5,091 nt of DNA, taken from Sphingobium sp. GTDB lineage: Bacteria; Pseudomonadota; Alphaproteobacteria; Sphingomonadales; Sphingomonadaceae. Every line of letters starts with the position of its first letter. Position 1 is the first letter of the stretch. Below, piece after piece: positions 1 through 4,647 of the stretch. Where the stretch lies: NCBI GenBank assembly GCA_030148625.1, contig JASBTC010000238.1, positions 1 to 5,091 of the forward strand, read 5' to 3'. The translations under genes and the position numbers were made by a program. Under the pieces are notes generated by a model. The model did no database searches. It was not told where the DNA came from and saw only the letters and a program-made list of their open reading frames with translations.

Positions 1-453
1 TGTGCAGGCGTCATGCTCCTCAACCGCGACGGCAAGGTGTTCGTCGGCCAGCGCATCGATAACAGCCTGGAGGCCTGGCAGATGCCACAGGGTGGGATCG
101 ACGAAGGTGAAGATGCGGAAGCGGCGGCAATCCGCGAGGTCGGCGAGGAAACCGGTATCGCCCCCGATCTGGTCGAGATCGTCGCGCGATCGGCTGAGGA
201 TCTGTTCTACGACCTACCCCCCGACCTGATCGGCAAGGTGTGGAAAGGCCGGTATCGCGGGCAGCGCCAGGCCTGGTTCCTCATGCGCTTCCTCGGCGAG
301 GATGCGGATATCGACATCGCGACCGAGCATCCCGAATTCCGCGCCTGGACATGGGCCGACCCGGACGATCTGCCGATACTGATCGTGCCCTTCAAGCGCG
401 CGTTGTATGAAGCGGTGGTCGCGCTGTTCGCGCCGCATCTCAAGGCCCTCTGA
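1..453 (+). CDS. rppH: RNA pyrophosphohydrolase RppH (Nudix hydrolase), 5'-truncated by window edge
   Basis: The frame is open from base 1 and encodes 150 residues before TGA at 451-453. About 10 N-terminal residues probably lie outside the window; the internal ATG at 13 is not the real start because the first Nudix strand (CAGVMLLN) begins before it. The Nudix box is complete at residues 31-53: Gly31, Glu37, then REVGEETGI (45-53), whose glutamates bind the catalytic metals. The flanking WQMPQGG and YRGQRQAWF are typical of RppH rather than of general Nudix proteins. RppH removes pyrophosphate from the 5'-triphosphate end of mRNA, which exposes transcripts to RNase E decay in the cytoplasm. 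The C-terminus is complete. No intrinsic terminator follows, and the next gene is about 85 bases downstream on the same strand, so read-through into it is possible. Dinucleoside polyphosphate hydrolase is the older name for the same family. Confidence 0.93.
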   Translation, partial: CAGVMLLNRDGKVFVGQRIDNSLEAWQMPQGGIDEGEDAEAAAIREVGEETGIAPDLVEIVARSAEDLFYDLPPDLIGKVWKGRYRGQRQAWFLMRFLGEDADIDIATEHPEFRAWTWADPDDLPILIVPFKRALYEAVVALFAPHLKAL

Positions 454-468
454 TCCCCTCTGTGCGGC

Positions 469-494
469 GGAACCGTTGTGATGGATCGGCGGTT
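469..494 (+). promoter_or_regulatory. Candidate EcfG-type (general stress response sigma) promoter
   Basis: GGAAC at 469-473 is an exact match to the alphaproteobacterial EcfG -35 element. After 17 bases comes GGTT at 491-494, which matches three of the four bases of the CGTT -10 element. The spacing agrees with the usual 16-17 bases. Transcription would start near 500, leaving a short leader before the SD-like site at 528-534 and the kinase. HWE kinases often act in the PhyR-NepR-EcfG stress pathway, so stress control of this gene would make sense, but a match this short can arise by chance. Confidence 0.45.
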
Positions 495-527
495 GTGTCA
501 TCCGAGCGTCCTGGCCGCAATTTTCGA

Positions 528-534
528 AAGGCGG
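528..534 (+). promoter_or_regulatory. SD-like site that points to a start at 539
   Basis: AAGGCGG differs from the full AAGGAGG by one base and ends four bases before ATC at 539. No comparable site precedes the first conventional start codon, TTG at 647. The site therefore supports initiation near 539, where the GAF domain should begin. Confidence 0.45.
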
Positions 535-538
535 AATC

Positions 539-2029
539 ATCGCCGACTTCAACGAAGCCCATCGCGACGCCCTGTTCGTCGAATATGACGTTCTGGACAC
601 GGCGCCCGAAGCGGCGTTCGACGACATCGTCCGTTTTGCCGGCGCATTGTGCGAGACCCCGATCGCCCTGATCAGCCTGGTCGAAGGCGATCGGCAATGG
701 TTCAAGGCAAAGGCCGGCCTCGAAGCCGATCAGACATCGCGGGAAATGTCCTTCTGCAAACACGCCATGCTCGGCCCCGGGATCATGATCATTCCCGATG
801 CGGCCGAGGATCCGCGTTTCGCGGCGAATGCGCTCGTCACGGGCGATCCGCATATCCGCTTCTATGCCGGCGCGCCGCTGACGTCGCCCGAAGGCGTGCC
901 GCTCGGATCGCTCTGCGTGATCGATCGCTTACCGCGTGCCGGCCTGACGCCGCTTCAGGCACAGGGCCTGACCGTCCTCGCCGCACAGGTCATGAACCTG
1001 CTGGAGGCGCGGCGCCATCTTCGCGCGCTGGAGCGCTATGACGCCATTCTCGCCGAAAGCGTCGAGAAATTCCGCATCCTCGCCGACACCATGCCGCAGA
1101 TGGTCTGGTCCACCCTGCCCGACGGCTATCACGATTATTACAACAAGCGCTGGTACGACTTCACCGGCATGCCGGAGGGATCGACCGACGGCGAATCCTG
1201 GAACGACATGTTCCATCCCGACGATCAGGCGCGTGCCTGGGAGCGCTGGCGCCATTCGCTCGCCACCGGCGAACCCTATGAGATCGAATATCGGCTGCGC
1301 CATCGCAGCGGCGAATATCGCTGGACGCTGGGCCGGGCGATCGCGATGCGCGACGCGAGCGGGCGGATCACGCGCTGGTTCGGCACCTGCACCGATATCC
1401 ATGACCACAAGAAGACGCTGGAAGAACGCGAACTCGTCGCGCATGAGCTGAGCCACCGGATCAAGAATATCTTCGCGGTCATTGCCGGGCTGATCGCGCT
1501 GTCCGCGCGCAACCGGCCGGAGATCAAGCCGCTTGCCGACGATCTGCGCAACCGCGTGATCGCGCTTGGCCGGGCGCATGATTTCGTGCGACCGCACAGC
1601 GAAGCGTCGCGCTCGGATCTCGGCCAGGCCAGCCTTCACGGCATGCTCGGCCAGCTCTTCGCGCCCTATGGCGGGCGGGAGGGACGGATCGTGATCGCCG
1701 GAGACGACACCGATATCGACGACCGCGCGGCGACGCCGCTCGCCCTGCTGTTCCACGAGTTGGCGACCAATGCCGCGAAATATGGTGGCCTATCCACGCC
1801 GGACGGCGGTATCCGGATCGAGATTGCGACGAACGACACGCAATGCGCGATCCACTGGCAGGAAAATGGCGGCCCGCCGATCGAACAAACACCCGAGCTG
1901 AACGGCTTCGGATCGCGCCTCGTCCAGCTCAGCGTGGTGACGCAACTCAAGGGCGCGATCGAGAAGCAATGGCAACCCCATGGGCTGGAGGCCCAAATCA
2001 GCATCCCTCTCGAATCGCTCCATCGATAA
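539..2029 (+). CDS. GAF-PAS HWE-family sensor histidine kinase; no canonical start codon at the expected position
   Basis: Numbering is from ATC at 539 (496 residues). A GAF domain spans about 10-155 (LISLVEGDRQWFKAKAGL, SFCKHAML, RFYAGAPL, LGSLCVIDR). A PAS domain with its C-terminal motif spans about 170-292 (MPQMVWSTLPDG, HPDD, GTCTDIHDH). The kinase core follows: phospho-acceptor His306 in HELSHRIKN, N-box HELATNAAKYG at 406-416, HWQE at 439-442 and GFGS at 456-459. The N-box His and the WxE motif define the HWE class. There is no membrane segment, so it is probably a cytoplasmic sensor that passes phosphate to a receiver. The frame is open from a TGA at 479-481 but contains no ATG, GTG or TTG until TTG at 647. 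Starting there (460 residues, the likely automatic call) would remove the first GAF helix (DALFVEYDVLDTAPEAAFDD), which is clearly coding. ATC at 539 has an SD-like site upstream and is one base from ATG. Domain identity is secure; the start is uncertain. Confidence 0.88.
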   Translation: MADFNEAHRDALFVEYDVLDTAPEAAFDDIVRFAGALCETPIALISLVEGDRQWFKAKAGLEADQTSREMSFCKHAMLGPGIMIIPDAAEDPRFAANALVTGDPHIRFYAGAPLTSPEGVPLGSLCVIDRLPRAGLTPLQAQGLTVLAAQVMNLLEARRHLRALERYDAILAESVEKFRILADTMPQMVWSTLPDGYHDYYNKRWYDFTGMPEGSTDGESWNDMFHPDDQARAWERWRHSLATGEPYEIEYRLRHRSGEYRWTLGRAIAMRDASGRITRWFGTCTDIHDHKKTLEERELVAHELSHRIKNIFAVIAGLIALSARNRPEIKPLADDLRNRVIALGRAHDFVRPHSEASRSDLGQASLHGMLGQLFAPYGGREGRIVIAGDDTDIDDRAATPLALLFHELATNAAKYGGLSTPDGGIRIEIATNDTQCAIHWQENGGPPIEQTPELNGFGSRLVQLSVVTQLKGAIEKQWQPHGLEAQISIPLESLHR

Positions 2030-2032
2030 GCT

Positions 2033-2047
2033 GGCGCGAAACGCGCC
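2033..2047 (+). other. Stem-loop just after the kinase stop codon
   Basis: GGCGCG (2033-2038) and CGCGCC (2042-2047) form a perfect 6-bp stem with an AAA loop, three bases after the TAA. No T-run follows, so this is not a canonical intrinsic terminator. It may protect the mRNA 3' end or mark a Rho-dependent end. Confidence 0.4.
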
Positions 2048-2077
2048 CTGAGCGAGAAAGGGTGGCGACACTGTCGT

Positions 2078-2149
2078 CACTATTCGGACCTGTCCGCGCG
2101 CAAACTTGCAATTACGCCCGACCGATGATAGCGGCTGCGCCACTATTCG
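2078..2149 (+). repeat. Direct repeat CACTATTCG, two copies 63 bp apart
   Basis: CACTATTCG occurs exactly at 2078-2086 and 2141-2149. The start-to-start distance of 63 bp is about six turns of B-DNA, so both copies would face the same side of the helix. The second copy ends at the SD of the small frame at 2162. It could be a paired protein-binding site; nine bases is short enough for chance. Confidence 0.3.
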
Positions 2150-2161
2150 AAGGAAAGACTC

Positions 2162-2245
2162 GTGACGGGTATAGAATTCAACATGGCAGCGATCGATGCG
2201 ACGGCGGCAGCCGGCGTAGGCTCGCTAGAATCCATCCTGATCTGA
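2162..2245 (+). CDS. Candidate small protein or leader peptide, 27 codons
   Basis: A GTG start at 2162 lies seven bases after a good SD (AAGGA, 2150-2154), and the frame ends at TGA 2243-2245. The peptide begins MTGIEFNMAAID, has an Ala/Gly-rich middle (ATAAAGVG) and ends SLESILI. It has no Cys, Trp, Lys or Arg, so it is acidic, with a hydrophobic tail too short to span a membrane. ATG at 2183 is an internal alternative start. A hairpin and a perfect intrinsic terminator follow within 80 bases, which makes a self-contained transcription unit plausible. I recognise no family. It could be a leader peptide, a small protein or part of a small RNA. It uses several codons rare in GC-rich genomes (ATA, GTA, CTA), which weakens the case for a long-conserved coding gene. 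Confidence 0.4.
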   Translation: MTGIEFNMAAIDATAAAGVGSLESILI

Positions 2246-2262
2246 CCCGTCTCTTGTTTTCA

Positions 2263-2278
2263 GGAGGCGTCGGCCTCC
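2263..2278 (+). other. GC-rich stem-loop between small frame and terminator
   Basis: GGAGGC (2263-2268) pairs perfectly with GCCTCC (2273-2278) around a GTCG tetraloop. It sits between the stop of the small frame and the terminator at 2293. Its 5' arm contains an SD-like AGGAGG that the stem would hide. No start codon follows at a useful distance other than ATG at 2281, whose frame I do not support as a gene. Confidence 0.45.
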
Positions 2279-2292
2279 CCATGCGTTGCAAG

Positions 2293-2326
2293 ACCCTGGA
2301 TGGCCACCGCCCTCCAGGGTTTTTTT
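2293..2326 (+). terminator. Strong Rho-independent terminator
   Basis: ACCCTGGA (2293-2300) pairs perfectly with TCCAGGGT (2313-2320) around a 12-base loop, followed by an unbroken T-run from 2320 to 2326. There is no T-run on the other strand, so it acts on plus-strand transcription. It ends whatever is transcribed through the small frame at 2162 and separates it from the next small frame. Confidence 0.88.
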
Positions 2327-2373
2327 ATTGTGCGCACGCTTTGCTTGCGCTGAACTTGCGAAGGAGCAGGGCG

Positions 2374-2460
2374 ATGACGCTTTTGCCGATGACCAATCCC
2401 GCCCTGAACGCGCGCGCCACGCGACTGCGCGCCGATGCCGCATGGCATTTTGAAACCTGA
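2374..2460 (+). CDS. Candidate small protein or leader peptide, 28 codons, upstream of the EF-Tu gene
   Basis: ATG at 2374 lies seven bases after a perfect AAGGAG SD (2361-2366), the best ribosome site in the window. The frame ends at TGA 2458-2460. The peptide starts MTLLPMTNPALN, has a basic middle (ARATRLRAD) and ends AAWHFET, with three Arg, one Trp and one Phe. The stop lies four bases before the first of several GC-rich helices, and an intrinsic terminator follows at 2519. That order (strong SD, short frame, alternative helices, terminator, larger gene) resembles a transcription attenuator. It lacks a run of one amino acid's codons, which is the usual mark of an amino-acid leader peptide. 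No family is recognised. A free-standing small protein is the alternative. Confidence 0.45.
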   Translation: MTLLPMTNPALNARATRLRADAAWHFET

Positions 2461-2464
2461 TTTT

Positions 2465-2505
2465 CCGGGCAATTTCCGCCCGGGTCCGCTGACGGACATC
2501 CGGGC
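2465..2505 (+). promoter_or_regulatory. Mutually exclusive RNA helices (attenuator-like)
   Basis: GCCCGG at 2478-2483 can pair with CCGGGC at 2465-2470 (7-base loop) or with CCGGGC at 2500-2505. The second choice encloses a hairpin GTCCG-CTGA-CGGAC (2484-2497) and stacks on it, giving 11 bp with a two-base AT bulge. A ribosome stopped at 2458-2460 would cover the first arm and favour the second fold. How this would reach the terminator at 2519 is not clear, because only short pairings link the two. Confidence 0.4.
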
Positions 2506-2518
2506 ACCGAGTTTCCAA

Positions 2519-2555
2519 GGCTCGCCGGGTTCCACCCGGCGGGCCTTTTGCTTTT
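2519..2555 (+). terminator. Strong intrinsic terminator between the small frame and the EF-Tu gene
   Basis: The arms 2519-2530 and 2534-2545 form a 12-bp stem with one G-U pair and a TCC loop, followed by TTTT, GC, TTTT (2546-2555). The stem is very stable. It lies about 110 bases before the EF-Tu start and on the same strand, so transcripts started upstream must read through it to express that gene. Confidence 0.82.
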
Positions 2556-2556
2556 C

Positions 2557-2578
2557 GGGACACCGCCCGGCGGTGCCC
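2557..2578 (+). other. Stem-loop after the terminator
   Basis: CACCGC (2561-2566) pairs with GCGGTG (2570-2575) around CCG. GGG (2557-2559) and CCC (2576-2578) extend the stem to 9 bp with one bulged A. It follows the T-run at once and may block 3' decay or belong to the leader of the EF-Tu gene. Confidence 0.5.
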
Positions 2579-2590
2579 CATCACCGAATT

Positions 2591-2649
2591 GGCGCGCCAA
2601 TGCCAATGGCCGTTCGGCCCGGTCTGGCCAACCGGGTTCGAACGGCGCC
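2591..2649 (+). promoter_or_regulatory. Predicted three-way-junction RNA in the EF-Tu leader
   Basis: The closing stem is GGCGC (2591-2595) with GCGCC (2645-2649). Inside it, one hairpin is GCCA (2596-2599) with TGGC (2607-2610). The other is CGTTCG (2611-2616) with CGAACG (2639-2644), continuing into CCCGGT (2618-2623) with ACCGGG (2631-2636) around CTGGCCA. The three helices abut with no unpaired bases at the junction. The element ends 18 bases before the EF-Tu ATG, so it could control ribosome access or transcript stability. It matches no riboswitch I recognise. The fold was worked out by eye, without an energy calculation. Confidence 0.45.
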
Positions 2650-2667
2650 TTAAAGCGAGTGAAGACG

Positions 2668-3855
2668 ATGAATAACAAGATCCATGTGAATGTCGGCACG
2701 ATCGGCCATGTCGATCACGGCAAGACCACGCTGACCTCCGCGATCACGCGGGTTCAGGCGGCGCGGCTCGGCGGAAAGGCCCTGTCGTTCGACCAGATCG
2801 ACAAGGCCCCCGAAGAGAAGGCACGCGGCATCACCATCAACACCAGCCATGTCGAATATGAGTCGGAGAGCCGCCATTACGCGCACATCGACTGCCCGGG
2901 GCACGCCGATTATGTGAAGAACATGATCACCGGCGCCTCGCAGATGGACGGGGCGATCCTGCTGGTCGACGCCACCAAGGGCGCGGCGAAGCAGACGATC
3001 GAGCATATCCTGCTCGCGCGGCAGGTGAATGTCCGCCACATCGTCGTGTTCGTGAACAAGATGGACATGATCGATGCGGGCGACCGCGACGATATGATGG
3101 CGCTGATCCAGCTCGAAACCAGCGAGTTGCTGGCTTCGCAAGGCTATCGGGACTCGCCGTTCATCTTCGGCAGCGCCCTGCGCGCGACCGAGGCGGTGGA
3201 GCGCGGCGAAACCGACGGCCCCGACGCGGCTGCGATCGTTGAACTGGTGCAGGCACTGGACACGCATATCCCGGACCCGGTCCGCGATTATGACGGCCCG
3301 TTCCTGATGCCGATCGAAGGCGTGCACACCATGCCCGGCCGCGGCACGGTCGTGTCGGGCCGGGTCGAGCGCGGCACGCTCAAGGTCGGCGACGGCGTGG
3401 AGATCGTCGGTCTCGACAATGGTGGCGCAGAGGTGATCGTGACCGGCACCCAGGCCTTTCGGAAGGATATTCCGGAGGCACGCGCCGGCATGAATGTGGG
3501 GCTGCTGCTCCGCGGCCTCAAGCGCGACGATGTCGAGCGCGGTCAGGTGCTGAGCGCACCCGGCACGATCAAGGCACGCAGCACCGGCAGGGCGCAGATC
3601 TTCGTCCTGACCGGCGAGGAAGGCGGCCGTCACACGCCGTTTGCGAGCGGATACCGCCCTCAATTCTTCTTCGGCGTGACCGATGTGACCGGTGTGGTCG
3701 AAATCGACGGCGGCGCTTCGGTGTCGCCGGGCGGCCAGGCCGAGATCGGCTTCATGCTGAACAAGCCGGTCGGAATCGAGCCGGGCGTGCGCTTCGCCAT
3801 CCGTGAAGGCGGCAAAACCGTCGGCGCGGGCGTGGTGACCCAGGTCGACGACTGA
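2668..3855 (+). CDS. tuf: Divergent stand-alone elongation factor Tu paralogue
   Basis: The protein has 395 residues, the normal EF-Tu length. EF-Tu carries aminoacyl-tRNA to the ribosome as a GTP complex. The GTPase motifs are intact: GHVDHGKT 13-20, RGIT 53-56, DCPGH 75-79 with catalytic His79, NKMD 130-133 and SAL 169-171. Domain 2 (about 208-300) and domain 3 (about 302-395; [26 protein letters not shown]) are complete. Compared with E. coli EF-Tu from memory, the aminoacyl pocket keeps H66, E215 and N273 but carries D216G, F218H and T228S (here 218, 220, 230). The KFERxKPH N-terminus is shortened to NNKIH, and GPMPQTREH reads GAAKQTIEH. The ATG at 2668 is chosen by alignment; upstream in-frame codons cross leader structure and a terminator. 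The SD is weak (GAG, 2657-2659). There are no rpsL, rpsG, fusA, secE or tRNA neighbours. It is probably a second, specialised EF-Tu beside a housekeeping copy elsewhere. Membership of the EF-Tu family is certain; the special role is inferred. Confidence 0.92.
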   Translation: MNNKIHVNVGTIGHVDHGKTTLTSAITRVQAARLGGKALSFDQIDKAPEEKARGITINTSHVEYESESRHYAHIDCPGHADYVKNMITGASQMDGAILLVDATKGAAKQTIEHILLARQVNVRHIVVFVNKMDMIDAGDRDDMMALIQLETSELLASQGYRDSPFIFGSALRATEAVERGETDGPDAAAIVELVQALDTHIPDPVRDYDGPFLMPIEGVHTMPGRGTVVSGRVERGTLKVGDGVEIVGLDNGGAEVIVTGTQAFRKDIPEARAGMNVGLLLRGLKRDDVERGQVLSAPGTIKARSTGRAQIFVLTGEEGGRHTPFASGYRPQFFFGVTDVTGVVEIDGGASVSPGGQAEIGFMLNKPVGIEPGVRFAIREGGKTVGAGVVTQVDD

Positions 3856-3876
3856 AAGCGTAGACGGCAATACGCT

Positions 3877-3914
3877 CCCGGCCCCGGGGCATGACCCCGG
3901 GGCCGGGCATTTTT
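3877..3914 (+). terminator. Intrinsic terminator of the EF-Tu gene
   Basis: The arms 3877-3889 and 3895-3907 form a perfect 13-bp, all-GC stem around a CATGA loop, followed by CA and TTTTT (3910-3914). It lies 21 bases after the EF-Tu stop. There is no T-run on the other strand, so it is not a clear terminator for the converging response regulator gene. Confidence 0.88.
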
Positions 3915-3957
3915 ACGCAACCATTACAAATCGCAGGAAAGGCGCTTCAGCTGCCCC

Positions 3958-4362
3958 TCAGTTGAGCTGAAAAAGCTTCAGTTCGCGCGGCGGGTTCACC
4001 GCGTCCTTCGCATCATTCGCCGTCAGGAATGCGACGGTGGCGCAGATCGACGCGTCCGAAAAGGGCTTGCACATCACGCCCATCGTGCCCTCGATGCCGT
4101 CGCCGAGTTGCGCCGGATTGGCGGTCACGAAGATCACCTTGACGCCATGCTCCATCGCGAGCGCACGACCGATCGACGGCCCGGTCTGGCCATCGCGCAA
4201 ATTGACGTCGACCAAAGCGAAGTCGACATCCTCCGCCATGCGAAGCGCGGTGACGCGATCCGCAGCGATCCCGACAACATCGATCCCGATCTCCATCAGG
4301 GCGCTTTCGAGATCCAGTGCCACCAGGATTTCATCTTCGACAATGAGCGCTCTTACGGTCAT
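3958..4362 (-). CDS. Single-domain (receiver-only) response regulator
   Basis: The 134-residue product is one receiver domain with no output domain. The acidic pair is Glu9-Asp10 (VEDE), the phospho-acceptor is Asp52 (ALVDVNLRDG), the switch Thr is Thr80 (VIFVTANP) and the conserved Lys is Lys99 (CKPF). All residues needed for phosphorylation are present. Residues after about 115 are a short charged tail. Such proteins act as phosphate sinks or relays, or bind other signalling proteins. The VTANPAQ segment resembles receivers common in sphingomonads and lacks the PFxFATG pattern of the SdrG-like (FAT GUY) group. The ATG at 4362 follows the family N-terminus (MTVRALIVEDE), though no good SD precedes it. 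It runs against the EF-Tu gene and away from the peptidase gene. Partnership with the HWE kinase at 539-2029 is possible but not shown. Confidence 0.9.
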   Translation of the reverse strand: MTVRALIVEDEILVALDLESALMEIGIDVVGIAADRVTALRMAEDVDFALVDVNLRDGQTGPSIGRALAMEHGVKVIFVTANPAQLGDGIEGTMGVMCKPFSDASICATVAFLTANDAKDAVNPPRELKLFQLN

Positions 4363-4647
4363 CTTGATCTATGTTTAGTTGATCCCATAGCCGCACAATG
4401 CGTGAGCGCCCGGTTGGTTTCCAGATTTTTTCGCTTTTATGACCGACGATGTCGGACGGCGGTCGATGAAGACTGCGATCACCAGAGAAGAAGGATGCGC
4501 CCGCCCCTGCCTCGCGCTGCGCAATGCAATGCGATCAATGGCTTGGCCCGAATACGAAAAGGCACGGAAATTGGCGTACCCCGGGCCAAAATCCAATCAA
4601 GGAGCGAAGAGCTTCCACCCCGCACGATCAGGCTCTAGAAGCGCCGG
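4363..4647. other. Divergent intergenic region with no supported gene
   Basis: This stretch must hold the promoters of both the response regulator (minus) and the peptidase (plus). I found no convincing -35/-10 pair for either. It includes an AT-rich patch (about 4418-4440), a small palindrome CCGAC-GAT-GTCGG (4443-4455) that could be an operator, and an isolated SD-like AAGGAG (4599-4604) with no start codon at a usable distance. Short open frames on both strands lack ribosome sites and family features. Confidence 0.5.

Noticed and set aside
481..585. ATG at 481 as an alternative kinase start
   Set aside because: It is in another frame, stops near 585, has no good SD and shows no GAF sequence. 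Using it would need a frameshift for which I see no evidence.
929..1756. 275-residue minus-strand frame opposite the kinase
   Set aside because: It is the antisense shadow of the kinase coding region, with no family features.
2635..2643. GGTTCGAAC, which resembles a tRNA T-loop
   Set aside because: The flanking bases cannot form a five-pair T-stem, and no anticodon or D arm with tRNA spacing was found. The segment fits a hairpin arm better.
2548..2667. 40-residue N-terminal extension of the EF-Tu frame
   Set aside because: The extension starts in the terminator T-run, crosses the structured leader and resembles no EF-Tu N-terminus. The family alignment begins at 2668.
2668..3855. Classic kirromycin-resistance substitutions in the EF-Tu paralogue
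   Set aside because: Equivalents of L120, Q124, G316, Q329, A375 and E378 look unchanged. Only the Tyr160 region differs, so drug resistance cannot be claimed from the known sites.
2650..3870. Long minus-strand open frame opposite the EF-Tu gene
   Set aside because: It is a mirror of GC-rich codons in the real gene, with no recognisable domain and no ribosome site.
4396..4422. GGAAAC on the minus strand as an EcfG promoter for the response regulator
   Set aside because: The -35 is imperfect, and the best -10 at the right spacing is CATT rather than CGTT. Both halves are too weak.
4599..4604. AAGGAG as the ribosome site of the peptidase gene
   Set aside because: It is more than 40 bases from ATG 4648, an in-frame TAG lies between them, and no start codon follows at a normal distance.
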